This document shows positions 11,052-20,586 of a stretch of DNA of 64,000 nt, one piece after another. The stretch is from Phoma sp. XZ068 (lineage: Eukaryota; Ascomycota; Dothideomycetes; Pleosporales; Didymellaceae): positions 310,001 through 374,000 of the forward strand of contig RBKR01000021.1 of NCBI GenBank assembly GCA_004835665.1, written 5' to 3'. Position 1 is the stretch's first letter. Every line of letters begins with the position of its first letter. The translations under genes and the position numbers were made by a program. A model generated the notes under the pieces. It saw only the letters and a list, made by a program, of their open reading frames with translations. It made no database searches and had not been told where the DNA came from.

Positions 11052-12624
11052 ATGGCTTCCGAGCATGCCGAGTTGCGCATTGCTTCGCCCAGCGCGCAAC
11101 CTCTCTTGCACAACCATCTCACATCCGACTTCGACGTTTCGCGGGCGAAAAGTCCCCTACCAGGCAAAGATTTTTCCGTGACAGAGCGGGTTTTGGAGGA
11201 TGGCGACGTTTCCGACTTGGATAGCGAGGCAGCGTTAGGATCTCACCCCACATTTTGGGGCCGTTGCTTAATGGCTGTCCGGAGGAGGAGGCCTTCTCTT
11301 CCAAGAGTCGACTACGAGAGTGGGAGATTACCAGCTTTTGAGAAGAGGAGGAGAGCAAGGAAATATGTATGGAGAAAGAGACACGGCGCGTGGGGATGTA
11401 TGGGGATGTTGGGCTGCGTTGTGTTCTTCTTGTAAGTGCGCTCTATCGGCCGCGCATACGCTGTACGCGGCCATGGCATTCCCAGCCTTGTGGCTTCACG
11501 CCACTCCTCCACAGGATTAGATCGACTGCATACTGACCAAATATAGTGGTTGCGTGCACATTGTCAATGTATTCTTGGGGTACCTCCCTCTGATCCACGA
11601 TGACCCTGCCGCGCTTGCGCTGGACTGGACCCAACCCAACCAAGCCACCACAGACATGGCATCTTACCTATTGGACATTACCAAAGACGTAGCTCCCATC
11701 CCCTGCCACTCCCACAACGACTACTGGCGCCGCGTGCCGCTCTACGATGCACTCCGCTGGGGTTGCACTGGCGTTGAAGCCGATGTCTGGCTCTTCGACG
11801 ACGACCTTTTTGTTGGCCACAGCACCCACGCACTCACCAAGAACCGCACCTTCCGCTCCATGTACGTGGATCCATTAGTGAAGATGCTCGACCATAAGAA
11901 CGAAAACACCACCTTCCTCTCCACCTCAGATCTCAATTCCACCGACAAGTTCGGCGTCTTCGAGACTGCACCGAAACAGACCCTAGTCCTGCTTGTCGAC
12001 TTCAAAAACAACGGGGCCGACATCTTCCCTTATGTATCTAACCAGATCTCTGCGCTGCGCGAGAAGGGATACCTAACGTACTATGACGGCGAGAAGACAG
12101 TCCAGGGCCCAATCACCGTCGTAGCAACCGGCAACGCCCCCTTCGACATGGTCGTAGCAAACACAACCTACCGCGACATTTTCTTCGACGCGCCGCTCGA
12201 CAGGCTATACGTCGATCCCAAGAACGACGAAGGACAAGACCAAGCGCAGTACGACGACGCCAATTCGACCTCGTCCTCCGTCTCGACCACCGGCCAGGGC
12301 ACAGTCGGCACGACACCAAATTCTCACTTCGACTCTACGAACAGCTTCTACGCGTCTACCAACTTCAAAGCGAGCATCGGACGCATCTGGTTCGGCCACC
12401 TCACCCACAAGCAGCGCGAGCTGATCCGCGGGCAAATCAAGGGTGCTCACGAGCGCGGTCTGAAAGCGCGGTACTGGGGTGCGCCCACGTGGCCCATTGC
12501 GCTGCGAAACAGGGTGTGGTGGGATCTCGTTGAGATGGGCGTCGACTACCTCAACGGCGATGATTTAGCCGGCATGACGAAGTTCGACTGGAGGATTCGG
12601 CGGCACTGGAGTTGGTTGGAGTAG
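11052..12624 (+). CDS. AIM6: AIM6-like GDPD-type phosphodiesterase, single membrane anchor
   Basis: Exon 1 (11052-11431) and exon 2 (11547-12624), separated by a 115-base intron, give 485 residues. The N-terminal 100 residues are cytosolic-type and basic (RRRARKYVWRKR). A hydrophobic helix spans the splice junction (MGMLGCVVFFFGCVHIVNV), so the catalytic part is probably lumenal or intermembrane. The phosphodiesterase barrel begins with IPCHSHNDYWRRVPLYDAL, then GVEADVWL and VGHSTH, which supply the His, Glu/Asp and His ligands expected of the PLC-like/GDPD fold. WWDLVEMGVDYLNGDDL closes the barrel. Named after yeast AIM6, whose loss affects mitochondrial inheritance; the substrate is unknown. 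The ATG at 11052 is the first one in frame. Confidence 0.88.
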
Positions 12625-12839
12625 GCGGCACGTACGAGAGATGAATTTTTATGAGCATTATGATGGCGTTTGGTGTTTATGATACCCACCCAGCGGTTCA
12701 TTGGGATGGATGAATGAATGGATGGAGGGAGGTGCATTGTTAGAACTAGCATTATATCTAGATCAACCTCGATTTCACATCTACTTACACCTCCCCACTC
12801 TCCCTCTCACTCCCCGTACACCTTCGCACACCCACCACA

Positions 12840-15565
12840 CTACGCAATATAAGCATACAGCCCATCATCCTCCCTCTCAAGAAACTCCTTCTCAATCAAC
12901 CGATCAATATTCCGCTTAATCCCACTAACCTCCAACGTCCCCCTATTCCGCGTCGCCTTAATCGTCTCCGCCACAAGCTCCGCGTGACTAATCCGCTTGC
13001 GCGCCTTGAGGATCCGCACAATAGCCGCCTGGGTCTCGTAGTTGCGGTCCGCAGCGACGCGCTCGTGGGTTTCTTTGTTTTCGGCGGGCGTTTCTTTGAG
13101 CTGGACTGTGTTGATTTTGATGCGGTATTTTGGGTCTGAGAAGGTGGGGTTGAGAGTGAATGTGTCGGTGGGGGCGATTTCGCGGCCTTTGGGGTGTTTG
13201 GTCAGGGGTCGCAGTTTGGCGCAGGCGAGGGATTGGAGGGTGCGGTTTAGTTCTGCGGGGGCTGCGGGGGTTAGTATAGTTTTTGTAGAGGGAAAGGGGG
13301 GACATACGCAGGCCGGTGGCTTCTTTGAGGTAGGTGTAGTCGATGTGTTCGTCGACTGGTTTGCCATTGAATAGGAGGAGGACGATGGCTTGGAAGGAGG
13401 AGACGACGAGTTCTTTGTTGCCCTTGGGGAATTTGGCTTTGATTTGGCAGTGGGCGAGGGCGTGTTTGAGTTCGAGCTTGCGGCCGGAGTGCTTGGACTT
13501 GTAGTGGGCTTCGAACTTGTCGATGGCGGACTTGATCTCGGAAGGGATGATGACGGGGACGGTGGGGTATGTGGGCCATGATGAGGCGGAGAGGATGTTG
13601 ACGTTCAGGTCGAGACTTTGCTTCTGGCCGCGTTCTTCGCAGATCATCTTGTATGAAGCCATTTCTTCGCGTGACAGCTCAATGTCGCGGAACATTTGCT
13701 CGAGGTTGGCCGTGAAGCCCGCACCGCATTCTGAAGATTATTAGTACAAGGTCTGTACTGGTAAGAAGAAGGTACTTACCTGTCTTGAGTCTAGACAGCA
13801 TACTTCTCTCAGCATCTGCACTGGCACTCCTGCCCATCAACAGACGCCTTGCCAGATCCTTCTTGTAGAAAGCTTCAAACACTGCCTTGCCATGAACAAA
13901 TCGGAACAGATCTAGTACTTGGTCCAGCTGATTGTTGACCTCGGTATCCTCGTCGAAGATCGCCTCCTCATTATCGTCCTCCGCCTCGGCCACATCCACC
14001 TTGGTGGACGCCCTTCGCGTGAGTTGCGCCGGGATTGCCCTCGCACCACCTCGCAGCAGCATGTCAACATACTTGGCAATCATCTCGCCAGTCTTGGAGT
14101 TGTCTGTGCCCCAGCTTGCGCTCGTCTTTTTCGTCTTGTTCATGAACGTCTCAAACGACTCGCGCAACCCATGGCCGAGTTCGTCATCGCGATGGAAGGA
14201 GACCTTCCAGAAGGTGTCTAGTTGTCGCTTGAGAGTCAAGAGGTGTATGACCATATTCTCTTGCTCCTTCTCGTTGAACACAATGGCCGTGCCTTCGTCC
14301 TCGATCCACTTTGTGAACCCCGGGCGCAGCTTATTTCCCAGTCTCCGCCGCTCAAGCAGCGAGTATAGCAGCTCGAGGTCCTCGACAGAATTGGCTTCCA
14401 GGAGGTCTGCAAACTCGTCTTGATTGACAAGCCTCTCCTCTTTCCGTGAGATCAGGTGGTCCTCTAGTAATGTAAGGAGATCGCGCTTTGTCGTGTTGGG
14501 CAGCCTGTACATATCTGCTCTTTGCATCTCACGATCCACGAGCGCCCTCGCACTCCGAACGTACTCGGGTAGCGACCTTTGTTCGCTCTCCGCGTCGGCC
14601 CATGTCATGACGTATTCCTGGCTGAGCTCCAGCAGCCGTGGCTCGAAGTGCTGGGTGTAGACGTGCATATCATGGAACATGTCCACTGTCTTCTTGAACA
14701 TGTCGCCGTCCAAGTCGCCGCCCGTCCGGTCAGCAGCGACCAAGTCGCAAGCCCCATCGACGATGCGTGAGTTGAGTCTTGCATGCTCAAAGATGCTGGA
14801 GCGGAAGAGGTCGATGGAAATGTCACGCAATGACTCGTGTCGAGGGAGCAGATACGATCGATCTAGGTAGCAGAAGATCCAGTCGAGGTACTGGACCTGA
14901 TCGTGCCATGTGCTCCAAGCCTGCAGCGTGGCCCGCAGCACATCGATGTTTGTGCGGCCCAGGCTGTCCTTGACCTTTGTCTTCAACGCCCCACCGACGT
15001 ACTCGTTGCACTTCTTGACGAGGCGCTCCTTGACGTCGCGTGCCATGTTCTGCCGGCAGAGGTTCTCGACGCCGCGGTAGAGCTCCTCGAGACTGAAGTC
15101 GATGTCGCCCTGGCGGAAGATGGTGTCCAGCGCGCCCTCGATCTTCAGCCATGTCTGGTCGAGGAAGGCTTTGGGGTCGACTTTGCGCACGGGGCGGAAG
15201 TTCTTGACCATCAATCGCTTGGGCCCGGCGTTGGCGCCCATGTTCGATGTGGTGGTGCGCATGATGCCGTTGCGAGGCTTTGCCGGGCTGTTGTCCGGGC
15301 TGGAGGTAATGTCGACGACCTCTTTGCCGTTCAGCACGCTCCCCCGCTTGCTGGGGAAGCTGTACATATCGGCGGTGCTCATGGTGCTCGGGGTGATGGC
15401 TGCGGCGGTTTCCCGGGGAGAGCTCTCTCGGCGGGTGCGTTTGCTCGTTGGCGAAAGCGGAGCCGTGGCGGTTGCGTTGGGCTTCTGCTGGGCAGTGAAG
15501 GACAGTTTTTGCTGATTGGAAACAGAGTGCTTCCGTTTCAGCGTGCCAGAGTCGGCGGAGGACAT
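12840..15565 (-). CDS. CUL4: Cullin-4, scaffold of CRL4 ubiquitin ligases
   Basis: Three exons (13780-15565, 13308-13730, 12840-13261) with introns of 49 and 46 bases give 876 residues. A low-complexity, Ser/Thr-rich N-terminus is followed at about residue 116 by the Cul4 signature start KRLMVKNFRPV. The cullin repeats come next, then the cullin-homology domain (FYKKDLARRLLMGRSAS, ECGAGFTANLEQMFRDIELS) and the C-terminal winged helix with the neddylation segment IVRILKARKRISHAEL. The protein ends YAYIA. It would join a DDB1-type adaptor and the RING protein Rbx1 in the nucleus for DNA repair and heterochromatin control. The frame extends to a GTG at 15607. I chose the ATG at 15565 because a stop lies just upstream and no other in-frame ATG exists. 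Confidence 0.93.
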
Positions 15566-16002
15566 TGAACAGGCAGGCGAAGGTGCGGAGCCCGTCGAGG
15601 TCTCCACGGCGATGCGCTCGGCTGCTAGGATGACGCGCTACATAGGTACGCTAGTGCCGATGCTGATATCGATAAGAGGTGCGGTAGACCGTCTACACCT
15701 GTCTGCCAAGATCTGGAACGGTGCTATTCAATCAAATCATCGAGGTTTAGAGGCAGTACCGTGTGCTTTGACGCCACTGATGCCTGTTGTGCGCTCTGCG
15801 TGACCACCGGCTTTGCGGTGCAATCGGAGATAACGGCCATAACATACAGCAGAACAAACTGAAGTATTCATATCTAGAGTGTACAAAACAGACGAAGCAG
15901 AGTGTCCAACCCTCTCGTGGTATCTTAACGCCCAAGCACCATGCAATCTATGCCTAACAGTAAAGCGTACACGCGAATCATTCCCACTACACCTCCAGGA
16001 CT
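15566..16002. other. Gap between CUL4 and MGM1
   Basis: It holds the CUL4 promoter and the MGM1 3' end, both on the minus strand. No gene, tRNA or repeat is evident. Confidence 0.5.
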
Positions 16003-18905
16003 CTAGAAAAGGCTCCACCCACCTCCCTGTTTTCTTCTCTCCCTCTCCTCCCTCCTGCCAACTGCCCTCTTCTCTCTTGCCTCGAGTTGTCGCAGGCCTT
16101 CCATCTCCTTCAGCACATGCTCGAGCAAGTCCTTCCGCCTGACAACATCGAGGTGGCGCTTGATCTTTGGGTCTTCGCGGGCGAAGCGATCGATCTCGTC
16201 CTGACTCAGACCACGGCCTAGTCGTGCATCAAGCTCGCGAGGAAGCTGATAATAGAACTTCGACAACAACTCGGCGTCGAGGAAGAGGTCGGCCGTGGTG
16301 GTGAGCTTGTCTGCGACGGCATCGAGGAACACTTCGGGACAGTGGTACTTGTTCTTCTTTGTGGCGCATTGTTTCGACTTGACTGCGAGGATGCGGAGTT
16401 TGAGAATGTCGACGCGGTCGCGCAGGAAGACTGCTTCACGGCCTGATGATCGTTAGCTTGTGCGTCTTGAGAGATCGACTTAAACATGGAGTGAGGCATA
16501 CCTTTTGCTAACAGCGCCTGACTGAACCCTCCAGCGCCGCCAACACCATCGCCCTCCAACACAACCTGCCCGCTACGCACACGGTCGATGAAAGACATCA
16601 CGTCTTTGACCTTCTTGCGTCCGCCCACCAACTCCTCAAGCCGCCTGCTTGCTGCTTCCGCCACCTTGAGCTCCTCCTTCAGCACAGCAGTGACGTTCTC
16701 GCGGCCCTTGGCCCACTCGTTCTCTTCAAGGTCGATGCGGTACTTATACGGCTTGATGCAAATCTCCAGTTCATCTGAAATATCATAGGACAGATCTTTG
16801 AGGATCGATGTCGATGCCTCGGTGATGGCTTGTCGTGCAAAGGGATGCGCTGCGAAGCGTGAGTTGACGATGAGGTGCTCAATGTGTGCTTGTAGCGCAT
16901 TCGCAACCACGCTGGTAGCCAGGCGGCCGACACCGAGCTTTGTCAACGCGGCGCTGGAGCTGTCGAGTTTGATCTTCCAGATTGAATCTTCGCCTTCTGG
17001 GTCAGCCTTTGCAAGACTGCTGAGGGGATCGGTTTCGGGGAAAGGAGGGCTGAGGTCATCGAAGGGACGGTTCCAGTAGCGCTGTGCAAGGAGGTTGAGC
17101 ACCTGTTGATCTAACTCGTGCTTGAGGAGCTCACGAACTTCGCGGCGACCGAAGGATTCGGTGAAGCCACGGAACGAGTGCTTGAACCCGTCGAGAGACT
17201 CGGCGAGGTACGACTCGGCGCTCAAGGGGCGTTCGTTGTACTGAACCTTGAATTCGTAGGTAGCTTCGGCGAGCTCGCGTTGAATGGCTTCGCTTGTTGT
17301 TTTGAGACTAGCTGCCATTGTCTGCTCTAGCACATGCATGAGCTTCTTCTTGAGATTCTTTGTGCCAACGTCGAGCTGTGCTTCGGGCGCGAACTCGGCG
17401 TGTGAGTTGAAGTAGGCGTTTTCGTTCTTCGCGATGGCATTCTGAATGTTGCCGCTACCGCGATGGAATAGCTTGCCGCCGCCTGCACCAGCTGGCACAC
17501 GGCATACAACTCCGACATAGCCGAGTCGCAGTGCGTACTTCTTGTCGCTCAACAACGCTACGGCGCGCTCAGGCTCAACAAGGTCCATCTTGGTGATGAC
17601 TCCAATCGTCCTTTCGCCTCTTGGATCAACCTTTCTCGATGCTCGTAGCGCAGTGCTGTTCGCCAAATCTACATCTGCTGCTGAGATTGCGAGGATGACG
17701 TTCGGTGCCCGGATGTACTTTTCACACAGCTGTGAAATGCGCTCCTTGAGCTCTGGGGGCTGGTCTCGTCCAACAACCTGTATGTAGCCGGGAAGATCAA
17801 TCAACGAGAGGTCTGGTACGTTTGGCGAGTGGATACGCAGTTGAATAGGGTCGTCCGAAACGCAGTCAGATGCAGGCACAGCCAAATTTAGATCCGTTAG
17901 TGTCCTCTGGATCTGGCTGAAGTCTGTGACTTTGCCGAGTCCCAGCGCAGGGAATTCTCCGTACTCGGCTTGTGCATCGGGTGTGTTGACGAGGGTGAGT
18001 TCGATGGGGCGGCGTGTGACCATGTTGTGACCCTTGGGGAGGAACTCGTGTCCCACGATGGCCTCCAACACCGAGCTCTTTCCTGAGGATTGCGATCCAA
18101 TGACGACGATCGATGGCAGCGTCAGCGAGTCTGACTGACCAACTGTCTGTAGTAGACCCCGGATCTCGATCATCTTCTTGGTGAGCATCATCATCTGCTC
18201 GTCCCTCGCAATCTTCTCCGCCTCTTGCTTGTCGTCCTCGTCTTCCTGAGCGTATCCAAAAGCAGCTGCCGTCGAAGCGCCTGCCGCTGCAGCACCGGCA
18301 CCGCTCTTCTTGGGCTCTTCAGGCCCTTCCCCGCCGCCATTGCTGCCTCCAGCGCCCCCAGACTCGTCCTTGGCCAGCAGCTTTTGCAGCCATTCGGGAT
18401 ATTCTGCGTTCTCCAAGTCATCCTTTGTCTTGCGCCAGCCCTGGTCGACTTGGTCGAAGAAGCCGTTGACGGTACCGAGCGCGCCGCCTGCGACATTGCT
18501 CACACTATCTTTCGCGCGGCCAAAGAGATCGACGGCGAAGCTTCCAGCCTCTATTATATGTTAGCGCTGTCTCTGGTCCCGTCCTGGTGTGTACGTACGG
18601 CCAGCTTGGTACTGAATGTAGGAGACTCCAGCAATAACAGCGCCTCCGGCAGCGGCGCCAGCTGTCGCGAGCTTGGTAACGAGTTTAGGTACGACTCGCG
18701 CAAAGGATATAGAGCGCGTTGCGGGCAGGTTATGCAGGGCGTAGCTGCCGAGAGGCCATGGTCGTCGCTTTATGAGGCGAATTCCGGCTTCGTTTCGTAG
18801 CAGACCGCCGGCGGGCAGCGAGTGTGTTGTGTACAAGCGTGGCGTGTGCAGTGCGGTGCGGCGCGCAAGCGTTGCGAGACGTGCAGTGACGAGCCTGCCG
18901 CTCAT
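16003..18905 (-). CDS. MGM1: Mitochondrial dynamin-like GTPase Mgm1/OPA1
   Basis: Three exons (18599-18905, 16502-18550, 16003-16442) with 48- and 59-base introns give 931 residues. Residues 1-70 form an Arg-rich mitochondrial presequence. A hydrophobic Gly/Ala helix at about 80-98 is the inner-membrane anchor. An Ala-rich stretch at about 186-201 (AGAAAAGASTAAAF) occupies the place of the second, rhomboid-cleaved segment. The GTPase domain shows GSQSSGKSS (about 254), DLPGYI and TKMDL. The middle and effector domain follows to the C-terminus. The family drives inner-membrane fusion and cristae maintenance, with long and short forms made by Pcp1-type cleavage. The third exon is needed to give the VFLRDRVDILKLR helix, and reading through the last intron would change the C-terminus. 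Confidence 0.95.
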
Positions 18906-19184
18906 GGTGACGAGGTGTGTTGTGTGTTCGGTTGCGCGTAGGTCATAGGACTCGCCGTGGTTGGTCGTGTCGTGTTGATCGTGTGTTTTGCCTGTGATGC
19001 CTGCTGCTTCGGCGAATGCATGCTCGTCACCGCTTGGCCACGGCAGGGCCAGCGCTAGTCATCCCACGTGGGATTGGTAGGGCTGACTGACATCACAGGC
19101 TTGTTTCGGCCTTATTGTCCAACGTTGACATGTTGAAATAGCGTCTGAACAGTACTTCTAAGCAGGCCTGTGGGTATCATCCGT

Positions 19185-20186
19185 CTACTTCAGACACAGC
19201 AGCGCTCGCTCTCCGAATGCATCCAAAACAGAGCCTTCCTCCTTGATCATATCCCGTAGCCAATTCCGCGATCCCTCTACTTCTGTACTTGCGAACTTGA
19301 CCAACACAAACTCGCGCACATTCGCAGCGCTCCAAACAACAGAATCCTTAGTTTCCCTGTCCTGCCGCTCTGCACGTCTCTCTTCCTTGCTAGACAGCTC
19401 CGCTTGTGCCACATCACCCCAATTCCTGCCACCGATTCTCGGTAAGGCCTCAAATTCATCCAAGAAGAACTTTGCCAGCCGTGCAAATACAGGTCCCCTT
19501 ACAATGAGCGTACCAAACACAGCAAACCCGTCCATGCGAGAAGAGAGGCGCATGTCTGTCCTTCCATGCTTATCGAGGATGAGATTGTCTCTCAGTAATA
19601 GCCTCTTCTTTCCCGTCTTCTCTGTCGTCCATACTTCATTCCGACTCTTGTACTCGTAGATGTCCCAGTTCTCTCCCCTACCTGAACGACCACTGGTCAC
19701 CCAATCACAGACGCACAAACTGCCTTGTTCTCGGTCCAGGTAGTAGAGTTGCGATTGAGAGAACGCAGTGTGTGCAAAGGGCTGCACTGGATCCGGCAGA
19801 TACAGTAACGCAGCGCCATGCTTCAGGTGAACGTTCATACGCTGGTAGGAGACTATCTGCGGATCGAGCGTCTTGAAGATCTTAGTCGACCCTTGGGTGA
19901 GAAGCAGGAGCCGTGTTTTCTGATCCATATGCACATCCAAATCTATGGTGTCCCCAGCGACGATACCGCCTCCATAGGTCAACAGAAAAACTGTATGGAT
20001 GAGACGAGGCGTATCAGTTTCCGCAGAGTAGATTGGTGGGGGTAGAGGATCTGGTGCGATCAACTTTAAAGGATACTGGTAAGAGACAGTCTTGAGTACT
20101 GGCATGTCCGGTGGTAGGATTTCGACAACGATGGAGCCATGGCCGGGTTTCGACGCGGACTTGGCGAAGGGCGAGATGAAGGACAT
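19185..20186 (-). CDS. ureD: Urease accessory protein UreD
   Basis: A single exon gives 333 residues, normal for fungal UreD. Family motifs are clear: GHGSIVVEI near the N-terminus, FLLTYGGGIVAGDTIDLDV, LLLLTQGSTKIFKT, GAALLYLPDPVQPF and the C-terminal WLRDMIKEEG with an end at LLCLK. The frame extends upstream to a TTG at 20231, but the ATG at 20186 (MSFISPFAK) is the natural start. UreD works with UreF and UreG to insert nickel into urease in the cytosol. No other urease gene is in the window, as expected for scattered fungal genes. It is divergent from the TFIIIC gene, with 400 bases between the two start codons. Confidence 0.93.
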   Translation of the reverse strand: MSFISPFAKSASKPGHGSIVVEILPPDMPVLKTVSYQYPLKLIAPDPLPPPIYSAETDTPRLIHTVFLLTYGGGIVAGDTIDLDVHMDQKTRLLLLTQGSTKIFKTLDPQIVSYQRMNVHLKHGAALLYLPDPVQPFAHTAFSQSQLYYLDREQGSLCVCDWVTSGRSGRGENWDIYEYKSRNEVWTTEKTGKKRLLLRDNLILDKHGRTDMRLSSRMDGFAVFGTLIVRGPVFARLAKFFLDEFEALPRIGGRNWGDVAQAELSSKEERRAERQDRETKDSVVWSAANVREFVLVKFASTEVEGSRNWLRDMIKEEGSVLDAFGERALLCLK

Positions 20187-20514
20187 GACAGTATTATCTT
20201 CTATTGTAATCGAGCATCTTTTGGCCTGCAATCTGACTGTGCGTGCTTCAAGGTAGGAATCTTCTAAAGAAACAACAATGTCATGTACGAGGCATCATGA
20301 AGCTTAAAGAATAACGTTGCACGTGGAGGACGAATGCAAGACATACCATAATATACAGGGTTGCGCTTCCTTATCGACGCTTGTGACAAGCGCCAAGCGA
20401 AACTTTTTACCCCTCCTGTTGCCCGCCTTCCGTCCTTCGCTTCCGTCTCCACCTTTGTGCATGCAGAGCGCGCCAAAAATTCCTCGACGTTGCTTTCCAA
20501 TATTTGCGGAAAGA

Positions 20515-20564
20515 CGCGTTTGGGATTCGAACTCACGAGCTTTCTCCATGACGCCCCAAACGCG
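20515..20564. repeat. Perfect 10-bp inverted repeat CGCGTTTGGG / CCCAAACGCG
   Basis: The left arm is at 20515-20524 and the right arm at 20555-20564, with 30 bases between them. The arms are exact reverse complements. The right arm ends 22 bases before the ATG of the TFIIIC gene, so the repeat lies in the promoter or 5' leader. Confidence 0.85.
20523..20533 (-). promoter_or_regulatory. B-box-like TFIIIC site
   Basis: On the minus strand the sequence reads AGTTCGAATCC, which matches the B-box consensus GGTTCGANTCC at all defined positions except the first. No tRNA can be folded here: the flanks do not give a T stem and there is no A-box. It lies 54 bases before the start codon of the gene for the B-block-binding TFIIIC subunit. 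Function is inferred from the motif and position only. Confidence 0.5.
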
Positions 20565-20586
20565 GTGACAGAACCGCCGGCCTACA

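Larger units (their letters stand above)
20187..20586. other. Divergent promoter between UreD and the TFIIIC subunit gene
   Basis: The gap holds promoters for both genes. It contains a B-box-like TFIIIC site (20523-20533, minus orientation) enclosed by a perfect 10-bp inverted repeat (20515-20524 and 20555-20564). I see no A-box or cloverleaf around it. Confidence 0.5.

Noticed and set aside
14903..15568. Plus-strand 221-codon frame opposite CUL4
   Set aside because: It is antisense to well-conserved cullin coding sequence and has no motif. GC-rich codons produce long shadow frames.
20515..20564. A second tRNA gene on the minus strand, suggested by the GTTCGAATCC core
   Set aside because: The flanks do not pair as a T stem, there is no A-box and no acceptor stem, so I kept it only as an isolated B-box-like site.
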